Shown here piece after piece: positions 52,759 to 58,155 of a DNA stretch of 58,155 nt (position 1 is its first letter; every line of letters begins with the position of its first letter). The stretch is from Actinomycetes bacterium (GTDB taxonomy: Bacteria; Actinomycetota; Acidimicrobiia; Acidimicrobiales; Ilumatobacteraceae): assembly GCA_014190095.1 (NCBI GenBank), contig BJFW01000003.1:1-58155 (forward strand), given 5' to 3'. The notes under the pieces are model-generated. The model was not told the origin of the DNA and ran no database searches. It worked only from the letters and a program-made list of their open reading frames with translations. The position numbers and the translations under genes were made by a program.

Positions 52759-54354
52759 ATGACCGGTCTTGCTCGATCGAACCTTGTAGTTGCCTCGGGA
52801 ACAGCAGTTTCCCGTCTTACAGGTCTCATCCGAATTGTCATTTTCGGCATCATCGTTGGACAAACGTCACTCGCTGATGCCTTCGATAGCGCGAACAACT
52901 CTCCAAATGCCATCTACGAGCTACTGATCGGTGGCGTACTTTCGGCAAGCCTTGTTGCATTGTTTGCCCAATTTGTCGAGCGCGATGACTTCGAATTCAA
53001 TGGCGTCAAAAGCCAAGATGCAATCATCAGCGTCTCAGCCATTGTCTTAATCGCAGTTACTGCACTTGCCATTTTGTTTGCTCCAGCAATTTTCCACATC
53101 TTCTCACTACGCCCTGCAGACGGCGTTGATGTCGAGGTGTTCCGCAGTGTCGGCACTTCACTCACTCGTATTTTCTTAGTGCAGATTTTCTTCTACGGTT
53201 TAAGCGCAGTCACCTCAGCGCTACTCAATGCTCGTAAATTGTTTTTTGCTGCAGCATGGTCGCCGGCACTCGCCAACATCGTAACCATCGGAATCTTTTG
53301 TCTCCTGCCGCTCACAAATTCTGGCGACAACCCGTCCATCGATTCGGTACAAAACGATCAGGCTGCAATCTGGGTTCTCGGTCTTGGCACCACTCTTGGC
53401 ATAGCCGTGATGGCCTTTGTTCAAGGCGCAGCGGTGCTTCGGCACGGCATGAGATTTACGTTTGCCCCGCAGTTCACACACCCAGCCGTGAAAAAACTTG
53501 TCCAACTTTCACTTTGGACACTTGGCTATGTTGCCGCCAATCAAATTGCGCTGGTAGTCATAAAAAACCTTGCATCGCCGGGCAGTGGTGGTGTGGATGC
53601 TTATTCCAAAGCGTTCGTATTACTGCAACTGCCACACGGTCTGCTCGCGGTTTCCATCGCCACTACTTTCGTTCCCGACCTTGCTCGAATGTTCCACCGA
53701 GGAGACCACCAACAGTTTTCACAATCCATGGCGTCTGGTATCCGACTTACCGCGCTACTTACAATTCCGGCGTCGTGCGCACTGTGGGTCATGTCGAAGC
53801 CCATCATCGGATTGCTCTTTCAGCATGGCAACTTCTCGGCAGCAGCAACGGAAAACACGGCACGCGCGCTTTCAGGTCTTGCAATCGGGCTGGCCGGGTT
53901 TTCGATTTACCTGTTTGTGCTTCGCGGCTTTTATGCGCGAAATGACACACGAACACCGTTCTTCATCAACGTTGGCGAAAATGCCATCAACATCGTGCTG
54001 GCAATTGTGCTGGTGGATAGGCACGGAGTGTTTGGATTGGGTCTGGCTTTCTCTATCGCCTATCTCGTGTCTGCACTTATTGCTCTACTCGTGCTAGAGA
54101 GCACTGAAGTTGACATCAAGCTGTCTGAACTGGCATTCAACATTGCGCGCATTGCTTTGGCCGCAGGGGCCATGACATGTGCAGTGTGGTTTACTAGCCA
54201 GTACATCGGTAGCGACGCCGGACTTGGTGCACTTACCCGCGTAATCTCAGGCACATTGATTGGCGTTGCAACGTATGGTGTTGCACTCAGCACACTTGGC
54301 GAGAAGACAATGCGCGATTACTTGTCGAGCAAGATAACTAAATCGTCGCGATGA
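52759..54354 (+). CDS. murJ: Lipid II flippase MurJ (MviN family)
   Basis: About 531 residues with 14 predicted membrane helices and the family start LARSNLVVASGTAVSRLTGLIR. It moves lipid II across the membrane for the wall enzymes encoded at 22-39 kb. GGAG 6 nt upstream supports the ATG at 52759. It lacks the pseudokinase and extracellular domain of mycobacterial MurJ (MviN). Its last 37 bp overlap the convergent proB gene. Confidence 0.92.
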   Translation: MTGLARSNLVVASGTAVSRLTGLIRIVIFGIIVGQTSLADAFDSANNSPNAIYELLIGGVLSASLVALFAQFVERDDFEFNGVKSQDAIISVSAIVLIAVTALAILFAPAIFHIFSLRPADGVDVEVFRSVGTSLTRIFLVQIFFYGLSAVTSALLNARKLFFAAAWSPALANIVTIGIFCLLPLTNSGDNPSIDSVQNDQAAIWVLGLGTTLGIAVMAFVQGAAVLRHGMRFTFAPQFTHPAVKKLVQLSLWTLGYVAANQIALVVIKNLASPGSGGVDAYSKAFVLLQLPHGLLAVSIATTFVPDLARMFHRGDHQQFSQSMASGIRLTALLTIPASCALWVMSKPIIGLLFQHGNFSAAATENTARALSGLAIGLAGFSIYLFVLRGFYARNDTRTPFFINVGENAINIVLAIVLVDRHGVFGLGLAFSIAYLVSALIALLVLESTEVDIKLSELAFNIARIALAAGAMTCAVWFTSQYIGSDAGLGALTRVISGTLIGVATYGVALSTLGEKTMRDYLSSKITKSSR

Positions 54355-55415
54355 ACGAGTTCTGGGTCTACCCCTTCAGGTAGATCACTACTTTGCAAAC
54401 CAGCTGCCGCTCCAGCCTGCACCGCGTCGATTCCCACCATGCCACGAGCGAATGAAACGCCACGAACATCGACAATCTCTACTGTGTCGCCTGCAGTAAA
54501 GTCACCACTCACCTCCACAACTCCAGCATGCAGCAGCGAAGTATTACGCGTAATCAGCGCATTTTTTGCACCTTCGTCAACGACTACAGAACCAACGTGC
54601 TGAGCAGCAAAAGCAATCCACAGTTTTCGCGCAGAGAGGTTTCGGTTGTGTGGCAAAAACTGTGTTCCAACACCAGCCTTTTGGTCAATGGCATCCTGCA
54701 ATACATTGGCCCTACTTGCGCTGGCAATCACCGTGCGCACACCGGACCACGAGGCAATCCGTGCGGCGGAGAGCTTTGATGCCATTCCACCACTTCCGCG
54801 CGATGTTCCTGCAGTACCTGCATGCACCGACAACAGCGGATCGTCTGCTCCGACTTGCTCAACAAGTGTTGCCGAAGCATCGGTGCGTGGGTCTGCTGTG
54901 TACAAACCACCAATGTCGGTAAGCAATATCAGCGCATCGGCGCCAACACTGTGCGCAACAAGCGCTGCGATCCGGTCATTGTCTCCGAAGCGAATCTCAT
55001 CGCTCGCAATCGCGTCATTTTCGTTAATTATCGGCACGCACCCAAGTTCAAGTAATCGGCCAAGGGTTTGACGTGCATGCAGGTACTGCGTGCGGTCAAT
55101 AAAGTCGTTTGGCACCAACAACACCTGCGCGCCAATGAGCCCGCGCGCTGACAAAAACTCGTTGTACCGATTCATCAGTTGACTCTGACCTACTGCTGCA
55201 AGCGCTTGCAACGTTTGGGTATCGGTTGGGCGCTGACTCATTCCGAGGGCTGCAACGCCGCCAGCAACTGCGCCTGAGGTCACTACCAGCACCTCATGTG
55301 ACTGTTCACGCAACTGCGCAACTTGATTGCACAGGGTTTCAATTGCGTGGCTGTTGATTGCGCCGTGCTCGTCGGTTACCGACGATGTTCCAATTTTGAC
55401 AACGATTCGCATCAT
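54318..55415 (-). CDS. proB: Glutamate 5-kinase
   Basis: 365 residues: amino-acid kinase domain (VVKIGTSSVT, VTSGAVAGGVAALG, INENDAIAS, LLTDIGGLYTADPR, SRGSGGMASKLSAA) and a C-terminal PUA domain from about 275. It makes glutamyl-5-phosphate for proline synthesis. The ATG overlaps the obgE stop (TAATG). proA is not adjacent; the gene ends in a tail-to-tail overlap with murJ. Confidence 0.95.
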   Translation of the reverse strand: MMRIVVKIGTSSVTDEHGAINSHAIETLCNQVAQLREQSHEVLVVTSGAVAGGVAALGMSQRPTDTQTLQALAAVGQSQLMNRYNEFLSARGLIGAQVLLVPNDFIDRTQYLHARQTLGRLLELGCVPIINENDAIASDEIRFGDNDRIAALVAHSVGADALILLTDIGGLYTADPRTDASATLVEQVGADDPLLSVHAGTAGTSRGSGGMASKLSAARIASWSGVRTVIASASRANVLQDAIDQKAGVGTQFLPHNRNLSARKLWIAFAAQHVGSVVVDEGAKNALITRNTSLLHAGVVEVSGDFTAGDTVEIVDVRGVSFARGMVGIDAVQAGAAAGLQSSDLPEGVDPELVHRDDLVILLDK

Positions 55416-56665
55416 TAACTCTCTGGTGTGTATTCGAAACTAAACGTGCCAATGTGTACAACGGTTCCTTCAATAGCGCCAGCACGCGCAAGCAAACGGT
55501 GCACGCCCAGGCTCTTCAATCGCTCATCAATGTAATTCATTGCATCGGGAGTTGTGACGTCGTTTAACGCAACAGCGCGCTCTACTTCGCGACCATGAAT
55601 ACGGAATTCCAATTCGCCGAGCTTTTCAATGCGTGATCCCTCGGCTTTTGGCTTAATCACGACCGCGCCTTGCTTAGGTGGCTCCAGCGTGCGCGCGTGC
55701 TTCACCAAGTCAGCGAGATCGCCCAACACTTTGCGAACACCGTCACGAGTTACCGCAGACATTTTTGAGCCCTTCCACGCATCTAACGTGGAAGCCTCTG
55801 CCGCATCGGTCTTCGTAGCAACCACCAACCGCGGACGCTCGAGGAGGTCTGGTCGATACTCACCCAACTCGTGCAACAAAATTCGTTCTTGCTCTAGTGC
55901 AGGCATGCCATCCATTGGTGCGAGGTCGACGAGTACACACAACACACGTGCGCGCTCAATGTGTCGGAGAAATTGATGACCAAGACCTTTACCTTGACTC
56001 GCTCCTTCAATAATTCCTGGAATGTCGGCAATGATGAATTCGGTTTCAGCATCCAGGCGAACGACGCCAAGGTGGGGTTCAAGTGTGGTGAACGGATAGT
56101 TCGCGATTTTTGGCTTTGCAGCCGACACCGAACTGATGAACGTGCTCTTTCCCGCATTTGGAAAACCAACCAACGCAACATCGGCCATCAGTTTCAATTC
56201 AAGTTTCAACCAACGGTCGATTCCGTGCTCACCTTGCTCGGCAAACTTTGGTGCGCGTCGACGGTTTGACAAGAAACGCGCGTTACCGCGACCGCCCTGT
56301 CCGCCACGCGATGCGCACCACTTTGAACCGTGCACTGGCAAGTCGGCCAGAATCTCACCGGTATACAGATCCTTCACCACGGTTCCCTCAGGAACATTCA
56401 CAATGAGGTCTGCTCCACGGCGACCGTGTAAATCCTTGCCCATGCCGTTCACGCCATCTCCAGCCCTCCGGTGTGGGTGATCGCGAAACGCCAACAGCGA
56501 AGCAACGTTGTGATCGGCCACTAGCCACACGGACCCGCCGTCGCCACCGTCGCCACCGTTAGGACCACCAAAAGCAACAGGTCCTTCTCGACGGAAACTA
56601 ACGCAACCAAAGCCGCCGTCGCCACCGCGAACGTTGAGTTGGGCTTCATCGACAAATGCACTCAT
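55415..56665 (-). CDS. obgE: Obg-family GTPase
   Basis: 416 residues: the glycine-rich Obg fold (1-158, with GGDGGDGG), G domain with P-loop GFPNAGKST (167-175), DIPGIIEGAS (G3) and ATKTDA (G4), and a C-terminal OCT domain. It binds the 50S subunit and links ribosome maturation to growth. The start lies 11 nt after TAGCCT. The usual rplU-rpmA-obgE order is interrupted here by the plus-strand HD gene. Confidence 0.95.
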   Translation of the reverse strand: MSAFVDEAQLNVRGGDGGFGCVSFRREGPVAFGGPNGGDGGDGGSVWLVADHNVASLLAFRDHPHRRAGDGVNGMGKDLHGRRGADLIVNVPEGTVVKDLYTGEILADLPVHGSKWCASRGGQGGRGNARFLSNRRRAPKFAEQGEHGIDRWLKLELKLMADVALVGFPNAGKSTFISSVSAAKPKIANYPFTTLEPHLGVVRLDAETEFIIADIPGIIEGASQGKGLGHQFLRHIERARVLCVLVDLAPMDGMPALEQERILLHELGEYRPDLLERPRLVVATKTDAAEASTLDAWKGSKMSAVTRDGVRKVLGDLADLVKHARTLEPPKQGAVVIKPKAEGSRIEKLGELEFRIHGREVERAVALNDVTTPDAMNYIDERLKSLGVHRLLARAGAIEGTVVHIGTFSFEYTPES

Positions 56666-56676
56666 AGGGGGTTTCT

Positions 56677-56682
56677 AGGCTA
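56677..56682 (-). promoter_or_regulatory. Candidate -10 box of obgE (TAGCCT)
   Basis: On the minus strand TAGCCT is followed by 11 nt and the obgE ATG, giving a leader of only about 4-5 nt. It would let obgE-proB be transcribed separately from rpmA, from which they are separated by an opposite-strand gene. Confidence 0.35.
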
Positions 56683-56729
56683 CTGCTGCTACACCCCGTA
56701 TCTATCGTGGTGGTAGATCATGAGTGACA

Positions 56730-56735
56730 TATCGT
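56730..56735 (+). promoter_or_regulatory. -10 box of the dGTPase gene (TATCGT), leaderless if GTG 56743 is used
   Basis: TATCGT is followed by GAATGCA (7 nt) and a GTG at 56743. This spacing matches the other leaderless starts and is the reason for preferring that GTG over the one at 56734, which overlaps the box. Confidence 0.45.
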
Positions 56736-56742
56736 GAATGCA

Positions 56743-57909
56743 GTGAATACACCAGCCGATAGCCCCGCCGAAAGTGTTGACCCGCGCGAATCTCACAGCA
56801 GAGCTATTGCCTGGGCCAAGACCATGCATGGTTTCGATAGCGACGGCATTCGCTTTGCCCATGCCGATTCGTGGGCTGGCGCAGGCAGCACCCACATTGT
56901 CGACCGTCGAGAGCGCGAAGCACGCGAACACGATCTTCTCGCTCCACTTGCGACACGTTCATTTGGTGCTGGTAACCGTGCAATAGCCGAAGAAGAAGAC
57001 CAATTTCGTACATGTTTCGAACGCGATCGTGATCGTATTCTTCATGCATCTGCATTTCGCCGACTTGCTGGAAAAACTCAAGTGTTCGTATTCCCGCAAG
57101 ACCACCAACGCACTCGCCTCACGCATGCACTCGAAGTTGCCCAAGTTGCAACTGCAGTTTCGCGTGCACTCGGACTCAACGTTGCACTGACCGAAGCCAT
57201 CGCGCTCGGCCACGACTGTGGTCACGGCCCAGGTGGTCACGCCAGCGAAGATGCACTCAGCCCGTTCATTCCCGAAGGTTTCGATCATGCAGTATGGGGC
57301 GCCGACGTCACGTTGGTGCCTCTTAACTTGTGCACCGAGACGCTCGACGGAATTCGCAATCACTCGTGGTCACGTCCTGCACCGCAAACACCAGAAGGCG
57401 AAGTGGTGTCGTGGGCAGACCGCATTGCTTATGTCTGTCACGACTTTGAAGATGCGGTTGCAACAGGAATTGTTTCGCCGAGTCAGTTGCCCGACATCGT
57501 GCGCACATACTGCGGCGAAACGCGCTCAAGCCAACTGCGCGCATTCATCTCTTCCATGATTGGTGCAAGTTTGCACAATGGCCGCGTTGGCATGAAGTCA
57601 AACGAAGCGGATGCGCTTGCAGCATTTCGCAAGTTCAATTACGACAACATTTATATGCGTGAGGCTTCGCGCAATCAAGCCAAGACGGTGATCGATCTTT
57701 TGCGCGCTCTAGTTGAGCATTACGTTGCGCATCCACACCTCATGGCAATCCAGCCACACCAAGAAATCTCGCCATCACATAGCGAGCAAGCGTTGCGCGA
57801 TGCAGTTGCCTACGTAGGCGGAATGACCGATCGATTCGCATGCCGACAAGGCGCTGCCCTACTTGGTTGGGAACAGAGCAGACTCCCGCAGGGAATCGAT
57901 ACGCACTAA
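56743..57909 (+). CDS. dgt: HD-domain deoxyguanosinetriphosphate triphosphohydrolase-like protein
   Basis: About 388 residues with RDRDRILHASAFRRLAGKTQVF, THALEVAQVA, the HD pair in LGHDCGHGPGGH, and WADRIAYVCHDFEDA, the dGTPase arrangement of metal ligands. It would split dNTPs into nucleoside and triphosphate and so affect the dNTP pool. The N-terminal 45 residues are not part of the domain. The start is either GTG 56734 or GTG 56743; the second fits the promoter. It lies between obgE and rpmA on the opposite strand. Confidence 0.88.
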   Translation: MNTPADSPAESVDPRESHSRAIAWAKTMHGFDSDGIRFAHADSWAGAGSTHIVDRREREAREHDLLAPLATRSFGAGNRAIAEEEDQFRTCFERDRDRILHASAFRRLAGKTQVFVFPQDHQRTRLTHALEVAQVATAVSRALGLNVALTEAIALGHDCGHGPGGHASEDALSPFIPEGFDHAVWGADVTLVPLNLCTETLDGIRNHSWSRPAPQTPEGEVVSWADRIAYVCHDFEDAVATGIVSPSQLPDIVRTYCGETRSSQLRAFISSMIGASLHNGRVGMKSNEADALAAFRKFNYDNIYMREASRNQAKTVIDLLRALVEHYVAHPHLMAIQPHQEISPSHSEQALRDAVAYVGGMTDRFACRQGAALLGWEQSRLPQGIDTH

Positions 57910-57924
57910 AACGCGAGAAGCGTT
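57910..57924 (-). terminator. Weak terminator-like hairpin after rpmA
   Basis: AACGC (57910-57914) and GCGTT (57920-57924) form a 5-bp stem with a 5-nt loop in the 13-bp convergent gap. In the minus-strand transcript it overlaps the rpmA stop codon and is followed by a short T run (GCGTTTTAG). The stem is short, so this is tentative. Confidence 0.3.
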
Positions 57925-58155
57925 AGGCAGTTGGAAGAACGTCAACAACCTTGCGGCCACGGCGTTCGCCAAACTTCACGCTGCCGTGTGCAAGAGCGAA
58001 CAAGGTGTCGTCTTTGCCAATGCCAACGTTTTTGCCAGGGTGCACTTTGGTGCCACGCTGACGAATGAGAATTGTTCCAGCGGTGATCTTGGTGCCGTCA
58101 AACACTTTGACACCGAGTCGTTGTGCGTTTGAATCGCGACCGTTACGTGTAGAAC
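57923..58155 (-). CDS. rpmA: 50S ribosomal protein L27 (5' end beyond the window)
   Basis: The visible 77 codons encode [16 protein letters not shown], then [18 protein letters not shown] and [20 protein letters not shown], the L27 family sequence. L27 reaches the peptidyl-transferase centre. Reading continues past the right edge; about 8-9 N-terminal residues are missing. An internal GTG at 58103-58105 is not the start. rplU is expected further right. Confidence 0.95.
   Translation of the reverse strand, partial: STRNGRDSNAQRLGVKVFDGTKITAGTILIRQRGTKVHPGKNVGIGKDDTLFALAHGSVKFGERRGRKVVDVLPTA

Noticed and set aside
1-58155. Mobile elements, CRISPR arrays, prophage, tRNA or rRNA genes
   Set aside because: No transposase or integrase motif, no regularly spaced direct repeats other than the coding repeats, and no cloverleaf or rRNA sequence noticed on reading both strands.

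Overview
This 58 kb window is chromosomal DNA from an actinobacterium, with about half G+C by eye and very high coding density. Lineage markers are MshC (mycothiol synthesis), an F420-dependent NADP reductase, an InhA-type enoyl-ACP reductase, the bacterial proteasome activator Bpa, SepF and a dcw cluster without ftsA. Together with the moderate G+C and the many leaderless start sites, they point to a planktonic member of Acidimicrobiia (Ilumatobacteraceae-like). That placement is inference. I see no phage, insertion sequence, CRISPR array, tRNA or rRNA, and no gene-free stretch longer than about 250 bp.

Layout. 1-5340 (minus): thrS, an Ap4A-phosphorylase-like HIT protein and a truncated membrane protein; then npdG-mshC-plsC. 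5387-9654 (plus): fabI, a secreted subtilase and a YyaL-type thioredoxin-domain protein. 9659-16151 (minus): phosphodiesterase, bpa, dnaE, a conserved unknown and a nitroreductase. 16170-16616 (plus): an Rrf2 regulator divergent from the phosphodiesterase. 16620-38821 (minus): one long division and wall block, read as mraZ, a structured RNA, rsmH, ftsL, ftsI, murE, mraY, murD, ftsW, murG, murC, a murB-ftsQ fusion, ftsZ, yggS, sepF, yggT, then ileS, a DksA-like protein with a Lys/Ala-rich arm, lspA and rluD. 39069-43503 (minus): acyl-CoA dehydrogenase, a small unknown, HNH nuclease, lipoate ligase; DUF3040 and dinB. 43545-48434 (plus): membrane protein, inositol-phosphatase-like enzyme, MtrA/MtrB-like two-component system, a 48-residue lipoprotein and glpK. 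48431-52709 (minus): moxR, VWA protein, histidine phosphatase and GMC oxidoreductase. 52759-54354 (plus): murJ. 54318-58155: obgE-proB (minus), an HD-domain dGTPase (plus) and the 3' part of rpmA (minus).

The most notable features are the in-frame MurB-FtsQ fusion, which joins a cytoplasmic precursor enzyme to the divisome; the lack of murF and divIVA at their usual positions; and a DksA-like protein that has lost all zinc-finger cysteines and carries a repeat-built Lys/Ala arm. Also notable are four MraZ boxes in a 10-21-10 bp arrangement, an mraW-type structured leader, and a recurring promoter layout (TANNNT followed by 6-8 nt and then directly by ATG/GTG) that implies many leaderless mRNAs. 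Two divergent promoters share overlapping -10 boxes. A tiny lipoprotein sits where LpqB is expected.
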